A stretch of 64,000 nt of DNA from Hemileia vastatrix (GCA_030280995.1 JASXTE010000215.1:1-64000), one strand, 5' to 3'. Numbered from the stretch's first letter, positions 20,820-33,497 are shown. Program-made: numbers and translations. Notes: generated from the sequence alone by a model not told the origin.

Positions 20820-21531
20820 GGTTGAGGTTTGCTTTGTAGTGTTTCGTCTGAGAAGAGTAGAGCGGATGAGGGAAAAGAAAAGTGGAAAAGAAAAGTGGAA
20901 AAAAAAAGTGGAAAAGAAAAGTGCAAACTTATGTATTCGAGCACATGGAGGCTGTTCGGAAGGGAAGATTTCGTCATGCTCTCTCCACGCCAACGCCCAT
21001 CAGCAGCTGATCGTTGCTCGACAGATAACATTGAACTACTCTACTTTTCAATTCCACTTTTGATTCAAAGGCGAGGGAGCTGTTGGCTTGCGACCGTCCA
21101 ACAAGTTTAACTCTCCAAATCCTGACTCCTCGTTCAGAAGTGTGCCACCAGGCTTCAAGCGCTTCAAAGGAAAGAAGACTGTTGTTTTCACAGATGAGTA
21201 GAGTAAGAGTACAAGTGTGAACCGAGAGACAAGAGAAGGGGAAAACCAGAGTCGTGGCAATTTACGAAGGAGAAAGTTTGAACAGACAAACGGTGAAAGA
21301 GAGTGAGATGGAGCGACGATCCAAGAAACGTTCAACGCTCTTACATCGAACAAGATCGGGAACCCGAGGCAAAGGAGGAGAACTATTGAAACAGTTGATC
21401 ACTACGAAGAATTGAAGTTGACGAAACGAGGAGTGGAGGGACTATTTAACAAGGTTGGTTGTTGAAGGTTGAAGATGTTGTAAGAGTGACCGACTAGAAG
21501 GGATGGCCGACATCTCTTGACGTCTTCGCAA
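20820..21531. other. Intergenic region between FSH and the repeat-peptide gene
   Basis: Contains an imperfect tandem purine repeat at 20876-20925 (units like GTGGAAAAGAAAA). A minus-strand open stretch near 21060-21180 reads LKRLKPGGTLLNEESGFG but has no conserved match I know. Otherwise nothing supported. Confidence 0.35.
20876..20925 (+). repeat. Short purine tandem repeat
   Basis: About four tandem copies of a 14-base unit close to AAAAGTGGAAAAGA lie directly upstream of the FSH gene start. It is a simple low-complexity repeat in the promoter region. Confidence 0.6.
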
Positions 21532-22165
21532 TTAATAAGCCGGATAAGCAACTCTCCAATCGCTTGCTGCTTTGTCTTTGGCACCACGTTTGAATGCTGG
21601 ATAGGCCATCATCCAGTCCTTGGCTGGTTTCTCTTCACGCTTGAACGCTGGGTAGGCGACTCTCCAATCCTTGGAAGGTGGTGGTGGTGAATCTCGTTTG
21701 AATGGAGGGTAGGCAACAGACCAGTCTTGAGCTACTTCTTCACGTTCGACGACTGAGAGAGAGAGAAGAGAAGGAGAAGGGGAAGTGGGTTAGAACAACA
21801 CGGACCTTGGTGAAAAGACGAAGGATGAAAAGATACGGTGCTCTCTCTCTCCAAGATGATACAACGACGATACCATTCGATTACGATAAGATTTTAAAAC
21901 CTATTCTCAAATTGCGCACCACGTCCATCGACTTCGAGATCCTTACCAACACCACCTCCCATTGTGCCATCTCTCCTCCACCAACGATGCTGCCGTCTTT
22001 CCTTTTCCAATCGGCCATCCAAAGCGTCTACTACTCGCTTCCATCAAACCACGACAACAACTCACCATCATTCGAAGCAGGAAGAGGAGCGGCCATCGTC
22101 GAGGCAGCCATCATGAAGGTCAAGACGACCATCAAGAGGGAGACGGAACTGATGATCTTGAACAT
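21532..22165 (-). CDS. Secreted precursor with four repeated DWxVAYPxF peptides (Kex2-processed)
   Basis: Two exons, 22165..22066 and 21752..21532, joined by a 313-base intron (GTGAGT to CTCAG), encode 106 residues. Residues 1-26 are a signal peptide (MFKIISSVSLLMVVLTFMM then AASTMAA). The rest carries four near-identical blocks: DWSVAYPPFKR (43-53), DWRVAYPAFKR (62-72), DWMMAYPAFKR (79-89) and a terminal DWRVAYPAY (98-106). The first three end in Lys-Arg, the Kex2 cleavage site, and short Pro/Lys/Glu-rich spacers separate them. This is the architecture of Kex2-processed repeat proteins such as Ustilago Rep1 or ascomycete alpha-factor precursors. I recognise no known family for the peptide itself. 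Inference: the cell secretes three or four copies of a 9-residue signalling or surface peptide. Only the two-exon model reveals it. Confidence 0.8.
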
Positions 22166-22304
22166 TGTCTGATGTTGATGTTCTGCGATTGATCTCTGTG
22201 AGTTTGGTTTTGGTTTGAACTTTGAAGTTGTAGGAAGAAGAGGAAGAAGAAAATCTCGAAAGTTTTGAAGATGGATTGGATAAGAGATGGGTACGGTTCT
22301 CTTG

Positions 22305-22314
22305 CCTTTTTATC
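22305..22314 (-). promoter_or_regulatory. TATA-like element of the repeat-peptide gene
   Basis: On the minus strand the sequence GATAAAAAGG lies about 140 bases upstream of the ATG at 22165. The position is plausible for a core promoter; there is no other support. Confidence 0.35.
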
Positions 22315-23136
22315 GAGTTTGATCCTCTTTGCTTTGTCCGAAAGGATGGGCCCTGCCTTGAAACTCAGATCGTAAAAAGGAGATCTGTGCGTTTCAGACA
22401 AGAGAACAGGGCAGACAGCTTTCTCTCCCCTATGCAACCCCTTGCACAGAAGCAGCGACTTCTCTTCTTCGCCATTCTGTCCAAACAAGGAAGGATTGCA
22501 GGGGTCATCTTGCTTTGAATTCTGAATTCTTCATTTTGACCCTGAAGTCTCGAGGGAGGCACTTGACCTGAGAAAGAGAGCAAAGCTTATTAGTGGGAAA
22601 AGAGAGGAATGATATAATGATAGATCATCGAGATCGTCATCCCTTCTTTCAAAAAGAATGCCTCCCTTCTTTCCCAATCCTAGGAACAAAATCTCCTGCC
22701 GGATCATGTTAAGGAACAAAATTACGTAATTTTCTCATCTCATCTCCTTTAAGCCGAGAGCTCTTTCTTCCCACTCTCTTTCCCTCCCCTGTTCTGCTCT
22801 CGCATGAGTTTCTACTCCTTCAACCAACTTTGAGACGCCTTGGCGTATCCCATTTCAAAACAGGCGCGAGAAGGAAAAGACTCGAGAGATTGGATGAAAC
22901 AGAAGGTATTATGTAGCCAAGGAAAGCAAGACGAATACAAGAGTGAAGACAGAAGACGAAAGGAGACATTGCGTTGAATTGAGTATCGGAAACTTGTAAT
23001 TGAATAAGAGCGAGAGAGACATAAAACTATAGAAGCAATTAATCTGGAAGACACAATCGATTCAGAGAAAGACCATTATACACGGAGGTGGCGGAAAACG
23101 ATTTGTCCTTTCGCGACCACCTTTACCTCCTTCGAA
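22315..23136. other. Intergenic region between the repeat-peptide and transcription-factor genes
   Basis: Upstream region of the repeat-peptide gene, followed by the 3' flank of the transcription factor. No coding segment, RNA or repeat recognised. Confidence 0.4.
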
Positions 23137-26100
23137 TCAACCCAAAGTATCACCATAATGGAGAGTCCAGACAGGAAGTTCCCCGCCATCATAAGTTTGA
23201 GGATTCCTGCCATTAGGAGCGTTAGGAGGTGGAAGTTGGGAATTAGAAGAACCTTGTAAAGAAGTAGGCATTTGAGTTTGACTTCTTTCATTATGATACC
23301 TTTCTTCTACCGATTGAGTTTGATTCGAATGAGGAGGTCTCGATGAACCAGGATTAGTTCCACTTGTTGTCGTTGGATCGTTGATTCCTGGTTGAGCTTC
23401 ACGACCACCATTGTAATTTGAACTCGAAGGATAACTTGAGACGTCTGGATATTGCATCGAAGGATCTGGATTGTTTGGGTAATAGCTTGGATTCCCGTAA
23501 CCTGGAGTTTGCCAAACTACTCTTGGATCTGAACTGGATGGATATCCATTTGGATTCTGAGGTTGAACTAGAGCTTCTGGAACTGAAGGCAAGTTGTCTT
23601 CTGGGAAGAGGATGTCGTCTTCATCTACGGGAATCAAACCTTCGACGTACATGCAGACACTGTCGAGAAATTGATTTGAGAAGAAAAGGAGACAAATCGT
23701 CAGAATTTTCATTTTCTTCTCGTTCGAATCGCCTTACCCTTGTTCGACTCGAGCTCGCTCATCTACTCACCCCAACATCTCTTCGCTGATCTTGCCAGAT
23801 CTGAACCTCTGAAGAAGATGGAAACATCTAGCAGCACAAGGGATGAATTCTGCAGCTCTATAGAGGGCAGAGATGATCATGTCCAAAGCGTCTAGAGTTT
23901 CGGCAGCAGCTTCTTCTCCTGGAGCTCCGACTCTTCTTTGTCTCTCGATCTCCTTACAGATCATCCTTCCAACGACCTGGAAAAGGAATGAAAAGCGAAT
24001 CAGAAAAGTCAGACGAGAATTTGATTTCGAAGAACGAGATTCAAAAGTCGTTTCCAAATGTCTTTCGTGCTCGATTTCAATCTTACTCACCAACCAACAC
24101 AAGAACAATTGAGGATGAAGCAAACCGAAATCGAAACTAGTAGCTCTCAATTTCTGTACAGCAGCTAAAGTTCCATTGACAGCTACTGAAACCTTTCCAT
24201 AACTTTCGCATTCCAATTCTGGACTAGTGATGAAAGGTTCATGAAGTAAGACCAAAGCGAATTGAGTATTACACCAACCTAGCAGTCTATCGACTGAAAC
24301 TGTTGGACTGAAAGGATCTTCTGGAGGAAAAGATTGAACGAATTCCATAATGGAAGTTTCGATAGCTTTGAATCCTGGAGGTTTTCTCAGATGGTTTTCT
24401 TCGACTGGAGAACGAGAATGTAAGAGGTAAACCTTTTTCAATAGAATACAAGACTGTAAGAGTGAAAGAAGAGAACATCATGATGTTAGTCAACTATTTG
24501 AAGTACAAAACGAGTAGAAAGACTTTCGTTCTTCACTCACCTTTACGTGAAGAGAAAAGTCATCGACGTGACCAGTAGTGAAGAGATCTGGACTTTCCAA
24601 AGTTTGAGGGTTAGGTTTAGGTTCTCTCCCAGCCTGAATGAGAGCCGTATCAGCAGGTAAAGTGGTGATAATCCCTTTATCGTCTAATAGAGGTTCCCAC
24701 ATGAAACCAGCACCACCATTATAAACGTCAGTAATATAACACCACCAAAATAACAATCTCCTTTCATGTTCTTCAGCATCGCAAGTAGGTGGAGGAATGA
24801 TAGCAGGAACTCTATATTTGGTCCTATTCAATCCTAATCTAGTCAACCAGTTGGTAAAAGAGTTCTCTGAACTTGAGCATTCTCAGTAAAAGCTTCGACG
24901 AATCTAGTAGTACCCCATAGAATATAAGCACAAATCAAACCTGAATGACAACGATCCAAAGGAGAATGTGGTTGAGTCAAAGCTCTTGCATGTTTGGCTT
25001 GTGATCTTTGTAAATGGAATTCAGCAAAGGATGAAGCTCTTGGGTCATATAATTCCTTTCTACCAAGATTATTTCCATAAGGATCGTTTTGTTGCTGTTG
25101 TTGTTGATGATTGTTCATTCTTTCTCTCTTGACTGAAGGTCTACTACCTTCGAAGTAAGGACTCAAAGGTGCAGCTACTGCCATGATTGCATGAACTAAA
25201 GCTTCATTTGGTCTTTGTCTATGCTTCATTGGTAAAGATAAGCCGGTCATGAAACTTGGTTTGTGAATGGCAGAAGATAGAGGACAACGAGAGAAAAAGA
25301 TTTCTGCTAAATGATGAACTGTATCTGGAGAGGGTAAATCTGAAGGATAACCTGGAAAAAGAATCTCTAAAAGTGGATCTGGTTCTGGACCCGATCCACT
25401 GATTCTAGGAGCAGTTGTAGTTGCAGCTACTCCTCCTCCAGTAGAATCAGAAGGTGAAGGTCCAAGATGAGAATAGCTTGAATTTCCGGAACCTCTTCTA
25501 TTGTTGACTGTTGAGGAAGTAGAGGGAGGTGGCATGGCTCTAGTATGGAATTGTCTTCTAACTCTCTTGGTCGGTCCAGTATTATCGTTTGCCAGCATTC
25601 CAAAGACTGGTACCGAACCTTGATCTTTGTCTACGTCGTTTGCGATAGTCGTTGCCGGAACAGATCTCAATCCATTCCCATTCGCACTTCCACCACCATT
25701 TCTAGCCCAATTTCCGTTACTGCTGTTATTATTATCAACTCCATAATCTGAATTTCCAGAATTCGAACCATTACTCGGATAGCTATTTGATTGACCACCA
25801 GGTTCAGTGAAACTTCTGTTTCTTGGATTCGAATTCCCTGATGGTCCATCGAATCTAGGTCCTTGTTGAGGATGATGTTGACGATCGATGATCTCTTGCA
25901 TGCTTCTCAACCTCTGTTCCAATTGTTGAACGTAACCTGGATCGATTTGAGGCTGAGATGGAGTTGAAGTGGTTGGAGTCGTACTCGATTCTTGATTGGC
26001 TGATTTTCTCTTTCTCTTCGTCGTCGTTGCTGTTTTGTTGACTTTTGGTTTGACAGTTTCGTAGACGCAAGGACCAGGAGGGACTGGAGCATGACCTTGC

Positions 26101-27076
26101 TTTGCCGAGGCAGCCGCTGCTTTGCTACGAGCACAAGTACCGCATACTGGTCTGACAGCATCGCATTTCATCTGAAAAAGGGAACGAGCGGAGGGAGGAA
26201 AGAGAGAGGTAGAGAGATGCGTGTGAGTGAGGTTGCTTCAATCGAAACGCTCCATCCGATCTCCCTTCTCTTCGAAGAGCTCTTGGAATCCAATGTAGCA
26301 ACATTATATGAAGCTACTCTCAATGTCCCAACGCAGCTTGAGTTCGTAGATCGTCTTTCTCGCTTTCCATCCCTAGACGCCTGTCACAGATAAGAAGGAA
26401 CTGCTGCGACCTGCCTCGTACTCACTTTTCTCCTTCTACAACTCAAACAAGCCTGATTTCTAAGCAAAGGAGGAGGAGCCAACACAGTTCTAGCTACTTC
26501 TTCCTGTTGATGAAGATGAGAAGAGGAATCACCTCCAAGGTTGTCCGGATTGAATTGATCAAAGGAAGGTTGCTGATGGTTTGAATTGTAAGGGTTCCAA
26601 TCTGGATTTGAAGGATGATAATGTTGAGGAGGAGGTAAATGATTTCCATCTTGGTGCATGATTGAATCTGGATGGAAGTTAGGATTAGGATGATGATGAG
26701 GATGAGGATGATCGGAAGTTGGAGGATAGAATTGAAGATTCTCTTCCAAAGGATAAGCAGTCCTTCTCCTTGGAGGCATATGATGTTGTGGTTGATGATG
26801 ATGATTTCTATTGTAATGATGATAATCGTCTGGATGAGGTTGAGAAGCATCGTAATGGATTTGATTTAGGTGATGCTGTCTGTAACGATCTGCTTCGATT
26901 TCACCTTGATCTTGATGTTGAATGGAATGATGTGGATTTGAACTTGTAAGAGGAGGTAGAATTAGGTTTGGATTTGGATGTCCATTCCCATTCAATCCAT
27001 TCCTATCATCAGTTGAAGGATTGTCAGTAGAAGCATCCACAGAAGATGATCCTCCTTCTTTACTCCTGTGAGACAT
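23137..27076 (-). CDS. Zn2Cys6 fungal transcription factor with fungal_trans domain
   Basis: Exons are 27076..26426, 26171..24541, 24453..24091, 23976..23771 and 23659..23137, roughly 1120 residues. The first 200 residues are His/Pro/Asn-rich. The binuclear zinc cluster is split by intron 1: ACLSCRRRK, then MKCDAVRPVCGTC and a final Cys in GPCVYE. Its spacing is C-X2-C-X6-C-X6-C-X2-C-X21-C, with an unusually long last loop. A coiled-coil-like segment (VQQLEQRLRSMQEIIDRQ) and an Asn/Ser/Gly-rich linker follow. Next is the regulatory domain (LLEILFPGYPSDL, HLAEIFFSRCPL, IHKPSFM, LTRLGLNR, ERRLLFWWCYITDVY). The tail is Gln/Pro/Ser-rich. Exon 2 is one base off a multiple of three, and the sense changes frame near 24850 between AQVQRT and FTNWLTRLGLNR. 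Target genes are unknown. Confidence 0.8.
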
Positions 27077-27474
27077 GGCCTCTCTCCGATATCCAAGGTT
27101 GGATTCTCTCCTTCTTTTTCAGTTTCAATTTCTCCGAATCTGCAAGTTGTGGGAATTGCCGTAGGTATCGACCTTGCGTTAATGATGGGGATAGATTCAG
27201 GATTCGAGTTATTATTGACCGAAGGCGTTGGGCGAAGAGCGAGATGATCTGCAGCCTGCGTTCCCAAAAGCAATCAAAACTCCATCAAACGAACAATTAT
27301 TTCGACATCGAGATTTCATTCGGAGATGCGAGTAGAAAAATTTGCATCGAAAACCAGGCGAGAGAAGGTCTGCTTGACATTCCAAGATCTCTACCGTCAA
27401 TTTCTCTCTCTCCTTTCCCTATCTATCCTAAGCTTCCTTTCCCATCAGAGGAACAGCAACGATGATCTCATTCC

Positions 27475-30400
27475 CTACTCGTCTTCCGATTCCTCAAAGA
27501 CGACCAGCTCCAGACCTTCGGCTACCATTTCTCCAGGAGAGGCAGCTGCCAATCGTTTCACCTTTCCGTCCTTTGGTGCTCTCAAGACGTGTTCCGTCTG
27601 CACAGAAGAAGGGAAAGGGGATTAACAGGACGTGCGAAGAAAAGAAAGAAGATTCAAAGTCAGCATCGATGAGATCCCAGGGATAATCATCGCTGCTTCT
27701 TTTCTCTCTCTCCAATTGCGTCTTCCATCGTCTCAGCGTTGCGAACTCACCTTCATAGCTTCCAAAACGACCAAGACATCCCCTTCCTTAACCTCATCCC
27801 CAACCTTACATCTGACCTCAACCACCTTACTAGGCATAGGAGCTTGAACACTTCCTTTAGAAGCTGCTTTCTTACCCAAAATCTCTTTCAACCATTCAGG
27901 TTCTAAAACCTGTAATTCGATTTGATTTGGATGGAATTCACTTTCCTTTGTTTTGGAATTGACCGATTGATCAAAGAGATCCAATCTTTCAGAAATGGTA
28001 GAAATTGAAGATTTGGAATTGGTTAAAAGGTTTGGTAGACGAGAAATGATGGTGGTTTGATTTAGAGAAGTTGGATAAGTTTCTTCATTCGATGATGATG
28101 ATGATGAACCAGAGGTTAGGATTTCAAATCCACCATGATTATCAGACTTCTGTTCTGTAGAAATGTCATTGAAAGTTTCGACCTCTTGAGATTCAGTCAA
28201 TTCCTTCAATGGAATCTCTTTTGTGGAATCGAAAGTCAATTTCTTGACTTCTATTGAGAATTTATCTCGATTTTGACCTTCTGGTTTGATATTGATCTCT
28301 GCAATTGTATCCATGATTTTACCATCCGAAGTAGATGAAGAAGGGAACTTCTTTCCCTTCTGTAAAAGGTGAATCTTCTGACTTTGAACGCTCGTACTTG
28401 AGATTCTGAAGGAGTTGAGACTTGAATTTGTCCAGGCTGACAATGACGGAGTGGAAGCTTGCGTGCCTTGTGATGATGAATTGGAGCTTGAGTCTCGAAG
28501 ATAGAGATAAAGTGCTGCTTGAATCAAAGAACTCGAAGATGGGATTGGTAGCGGTGGTTGAAGTTCGTGGCCGTATTTCTGTAGATCAGTTGATGTGTGC
28601 GAAAGAGAATGCAGTCGAAAGAATCAGAATAAAAGCTTTTCTTGCAAGAAAGTCATTTCGAAACTGAAGTCCTTTCAGCAACTTCGAATTGAAATCGTCA
28701 ATTCAGCCAACTCACCTGAATAAATCCAGTCTCGACTTCACCTCTAACAAAAGCTTCATGTCTAACTAAATTACTCAAAAACTCAATATTGGTATTAGTT
28801 CCAACGATTTTATATTCACTCAAAGCTTTCTTCAAAAGCATCAAAGCTTCATTTCTATCTCTACCTTTGACTATTAATTTCGAAATCATTGAATCATAAT
28901 GAACTGAGACGTCATCTCCTTTATCGAAACCTGTATCAATTCTGACATTTTCTGATAATTCTGGTAAAGAAACATAGGATAAATGTCCAACATCTGGTAA
29001 GAAACCATTTCTAGTGTTTTCGGCATAAATACGAGCTTCGAAGGAATGACCTGAAAATGGGATTTGATCTTGAGTTAGTGGAAGAGGATTTCCTGAGGCT
29101 ATGATTAGTTGCCATTCTACTAAATCTAGACCTGAAATCATTTCGGAAACTGGATGTTCGACCTGTTTGACCAATCAGAATAAAGAGAGATATAAAAAAG
29201 TTCAAATCTTTGATTCTCATATCAACTCTCACACCACTTTCTACAATCCGAAAACTCACCTGCAATCTAGTATTCATTTCCATAAAGAAGAACTCTCCAC
29301 TCTTTTCATCCAAGATGAATTCTACAGTTCCAGCTCCAACATAACCGACAGCTTTGGCAGCTGCACAAGCTTTCTCACCCAAATCTTTTCTCAATTCAGG
29401 TGACAAATTAGGAGCTGGAGCTTCTTCAATGATCTTTTGATGTCTTCTTTGAACTGAACAGTCCCTTTCCCAAATGTAGACTGAATTTCCAAAAGAATCT
29501 GAAAAGATTTGAACTTCTACATGTCTTGGATTTGTAAGATAACGTTCGATTAGGACGTTGGTGTCACCGAATGCCTGATAGAATAGATGGGGATGGGGAT
29601 CGTACGAAGATGGAAAGAGGTAGAAGAATGTAAAAGGAGAGTAGTAGTGGAAAGAAAAGAGAAGAATCGAGAGATAGGTCAATCAAAAGCTTCAATCCAA
29701 CTCAAAAGACAACCTGACCTCACTTCAACTTCTCTATCCTGAGACTAACCTTATCAGCCTCTCTCCTAGCAGATACCAACTGTTGTTCAAATTCCTCTTC
29801 CTTTTCAACGATTCTCATTCCTTTCCCACCTCCACCTTTTACAGCCTTGATCATCAAAGGATAACCAACTTCTTTAGCTCTCTCCTTCAATTCCTCATAA
29901 CTTTGTTCTGTTCCATGATAACCTGGAACACATGGAACTCCAGCATTCAACATGATTTCTTTGGAATGAGATTTAGATCCCATAGAATCTATGGCTGAAG
30001 ATGGAGGTCCCATGAAAATCAAACCTTCAGATGCTAAGAGGGATGCAAAGGTGGAATTTTCGGATAGGAAACCATATCCTGGATGAATTTGCTGAGATAG
30101 AAAAGGGAATGGGGAAGAGAAGATGAGAGAGAAGATTGGTCAATGTTAATGATTGAAAGCGCGAGAGATTGAAAGAAAATCATTGACCTCCAAAATCCGA
30201 ATGATCTTCTCTCGAAGAGAAATTTTCCTTCGTGAAGGCCCGTGTGCTTCTCCTATAATCTCACCTGAGCTCCACTCTGTTTAGCCACTTGAATGATCCT
30301 ATCCATTCTGAGGTAGGAATCCGAAGATTGAGCTGGTCCAATACAATAAGCTTCATCGGCCTGTCCAGAGAGAAAAAAGCAACGCAATGCAAAGAGAAGA

Positions 30401-31212
30401 CAGGATAAAAGAAGTCAGAATGTGAAAATTGAGAAACAGAAGGTCAGATTTCGCTTTCGCAATGAGAAAACAAGTAGTAGGAAAGACAAGAAGAGACAGA
30501 AGAGTACAACACTTCTTGAAAAGGTATCAAAGCAGGCTCGCATTCCGATCGACCATTCTGACCTCTCTTCCTAAGATTCAGGAGAGACTATTTTCGAGTT
30601 CTCATAGAATGGTAGAGAAGAGACAGAGTGAATCTATCTGATTTGGGAAATGACAGAGAGGCAGGATTGAATTGACAGAGAATCCTTGGTCCTTCCATCT
30701 CTCTTTCCTTAACCGTACCTCGTCGAATCTCTTCCGGTCAACAAGCCTTCAGAACCTGGTACTCTATGGAAATAGCCTCCTCTTGCTCAATGTGAGTAGG
30801 AGCTCTACCTTCTGGTCGTGTAGTTACTCACAGCTTTTACATGCATTGCGTCTCTATCAGCCTCACTAAAGACAGCTACAGTTTTGATACCCAGTTTCCT
30901 ACAAGTCCTAGCGATTCTACAAGCTATCTCACCTCTGTTTGCGATCAAGATCTTTGTAGGAAGAGGATGTTGTAGAGGGATCTCAGATCTGGGGACGGAA
31001 TTCAAGGATGAGATTGGTGGATTGCTTGAAGTCGAGAGTGGAGTAGAAGTTGGAGTTGAATAACATCTTGAAGATTTGATATTAGAATTCAGCTTGTGAG
31101 TGGAAGTGTTGGATCTTGAGACTGAAGAGATGAATCTTGGATTCGAGATAAGCGACTTGGACTGATTAGAGTGCAAAGTCGCATTCGACAATTTTCGAAT
31201 GCTGGCGTACAT
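27475..31212 (-). CDS. mccA: 3-methylcrotonyl-CoA carboxylase biotin-containing alpha subunit
   Basis: Mitochondrial enzyme of leucine catabolism that carboxylates 3-methylcrotonyl-CoA using biotin. Seven exons (31212..30832, 30360..30265, 30091..29750, 29574..29260, 29162..28716, 28578..27751, 27597..27475) give 843 residues in one intact frame. The order is a Ser-rich mitochondrial leader; the biotin-carboxylase domain ([37 protein letters not shown] loop [47 protein letters not shown]); a variable Ser-rich region of about 150 residues; and the biotinyl domain with APMPSKV and the lysine in VLEAMKTEHV. Met after Lys is replaced by Thr, as in some relatives. It is divergent from ivdA over 211 bases, so co-regulation is likely. 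Intron 1 is 471 bases. Confidence 0.95.
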
Positions 31213-31423
31213 CTTCTAACAAGAGGTAGAAGTAAAAGTAGAAGTAGATGTTAGGAAAAGAAAAGAAAGATGAAATTCAGAAAAGAAAGAGGAAGAAAAA
31301 TGTCAAGAAGGTCATTTGACGGTTTGGCCTATCGGCGCTTTCTCCTCTTCCTTTTGGCCTTGTTCTAGAAATTCTCACTTTTCCCTTTTTGACTTCTAAC
31401 CAACAACATCATCATCTTGAAGA
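31213..31423. promoter_or_regulatory. Bidirectional promoter of mccA and ivdA
   Basis: The only sequence between the start codons of two divergently transcribed leucine-catabolism genes. It is rich in AAAGAAAAG/GTAGAAGTAGA purine repeats on one side. It holds no open frame, so shared regulatory sites must lie here or in the leaders. No specific operator recognised. Confidence 0.6.
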
Positions 31424-33497
31424 ATGTTTCTACCAACTCTTTCCTCTTCAATACGTCGTACTTTGACTCGATCATCCACTTCAACCCTATCTCTCTCAAG
31501 ATCATCTTCTCTCTCTCTCCCCACAATTCGATCTCTACATTCTTTCTATTCTCCATCTCTAGCTTCCTTAACCGATGATCAAAGTGAATTACTGGAAGCA
31601 GTAAGAAACTTCTCAAAAGCAGAAGTTGAACCAAGAGCTCAAGAAATAGATAGAGAAAATAAATCCCCTCTAGACCTTTGGGAGAAAATGGGTGAAATGG
31701 GTTTGTTGGGTATCACTGTGCCTGAAGAGGATGGTGGATTGGGAAAGGGTTATTTGGAACATACTATGGTCATGGAAGGTTAGTATGGAGAGACAGAGAG
31801 TGAGAGATGACAAAGGAGAGAGCAGAAAGTTAGACAAGTCGATAGATGGGATGAGGTAGAGATCAGAAGACTTTGCCTCTTTTTCGTAGAGAGAGATCCT
31901 ATTTTGGAAGGAGAATCGGTCTTTGGATTCAAACTTTACATCAAAAGAGATAGGTAGAGAGGATTTGTGTTCTCTTGTGCTACTTCTTGGAGAATTGCTC
32001 ACCTTCTCTTCCCGTGTGAGCCGTGTTGCTCTTCCAGGACTTGATTCTTCTCTGATCTTTCCCAAACTTTTGATCTTATTACTCAGTTTTCAAAACAGAT
32101 CTCTCATTGAAACCTTTCTCTGATCAATTTCCACCCTTCTCTTCTCTCCTTCTCTTCACATCTTTCTCAGAGCTCTCTCGAGCTTCTGGTTCTCTAGCTT
32201 TATCCTACGGAGCTCATTCAAACCTCTGTGTAAACCAAATCCGAAAAAATGGTACTGCATCCCAAAGAGCAAAATATCTACCAGATTTAATTTCAGGCAA
32301 GAAAATCGGAGCTTTAGCAATGTCAGAACCGGGTAGTGGATCCGATGTAGTTTCAATGAAAACCACCGCCATCAAAAAAGGCGATAGATATATTTTAAAT
32401 GGAGGTAAATTTTGGATCACAAATGGTCCTGTAGCTTCGACTTTTGTAATTTATGCCAAAACTGATCCAAAAGCTGGTTCTAAAGGTATTACTGCTTTCA
32501 TTGTTGAAAGAGATGCGAAACATGGTACTACTAAAGGATTCGAAAGTCATCAGAAATTGGATAAGGTTGGAATGAGAGGTTCGGATACTTGTGAATTGGT
32601 TTTCGAGAATTTGGAAGTTCCAGAGGAAAATGTTCTGGGTCAAGTTGGTAAAGGTGCGGCTGTTTTGATGTCTGGTTTGGATTTGGAACGTTTGGTTCTT
32701 TCGGGTGGGCCTTTGGGGTGAGTAAATCAAGGGAAAGAGAATGAACTTTATCGTAGAGAAAGACAAAATGAGTTTGCAAGATTGTTGCTTCAATCCTATA
32801 GATCACTTTGTGACCCTCTTTCGCCTCTCTCATTAACTTCAACAGTCTCATGCAATCAGCTTTCGATTACGCAGTCGATTACATGCATCAACGTAAGCAA
32901 TTCGGTCAGAGGATTGGGGAATTCCAATTGATGCAGGCAAAGATTGCTGACATGTACACCAAGTTGAGCGCCAGTAGATCTTACGTTTACGCTGTTGGAA
33001 GAGCTTGTGATAGAGGCGAATTAAGCAGAAGGGTGAGTAATGAACAGCGATCTACTAATCAACAGGTCACACTTTATTTTTCTCTTTGAACAAGATCTCT
33101 AAGAATGGAGTAGTTTTTTTGAAACCTTCTTACACCCAAATCTTTCTCTCTCTCTCTCTCTTAGGATTGCGCTGGTGTCATTCTTTATAGTTCGGACAGA
33201 GCCGTTGAGGTTACCATGGAAGCTATGCAAGCTTTGGGAGGTAATGGCTATATCAATGGTGAGTTCAATGTCTATAATCAGCTTTGATTTCCTCAATTAT
33301 TCCTTCTATCGATAGATCTCTTACTGGCGACTCTCTATCCTTCTGTTTTCTCATTTCATCCCTTCGCTTTACTTTCTGCAGAATACCCCGTCGCTAGAAT
33401 GCTCAGGGACGCTCGTCTCTACACTGTCGGGGCCGGGACTCAGGAGATCAGGAGGATGTTGATCGGAAGAGAGTTCAATAACGATTTCCCAAAGTGA
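31424..33497 (+). CDS. ivdA: Isovaleryl-CoA dehydrogenase
   Basis: Mitochondrial FAD enzyme oxidising isovaleryl-CoA to 3-methylcrotonyl-CoA, the step directly before mccA. Exons 31424..31778, 32171..32717, 32846..33032, 33165..33258 and 33382..33497 give 432 residues, the usual family length. Residues 1-45 are an Arg/Ser-rich import leader. Then come the acyl-CoA dehydrogenase signatures: [70 protein letters not shown] and, at the C-terminus, [31 protein letters not shown] and [24 protein letters not shown] carries the Glu expected for the isovaleryl enzyme's active-site base. All phases agree. Confidence 0.95.

Noticed and set aside
26494..26950. Open frames rich in Ile or Met opposite the transcription factor
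   Set aside because: Shadows of the His/Asn-rich N-terminus of the Zn2Cys6 protein.
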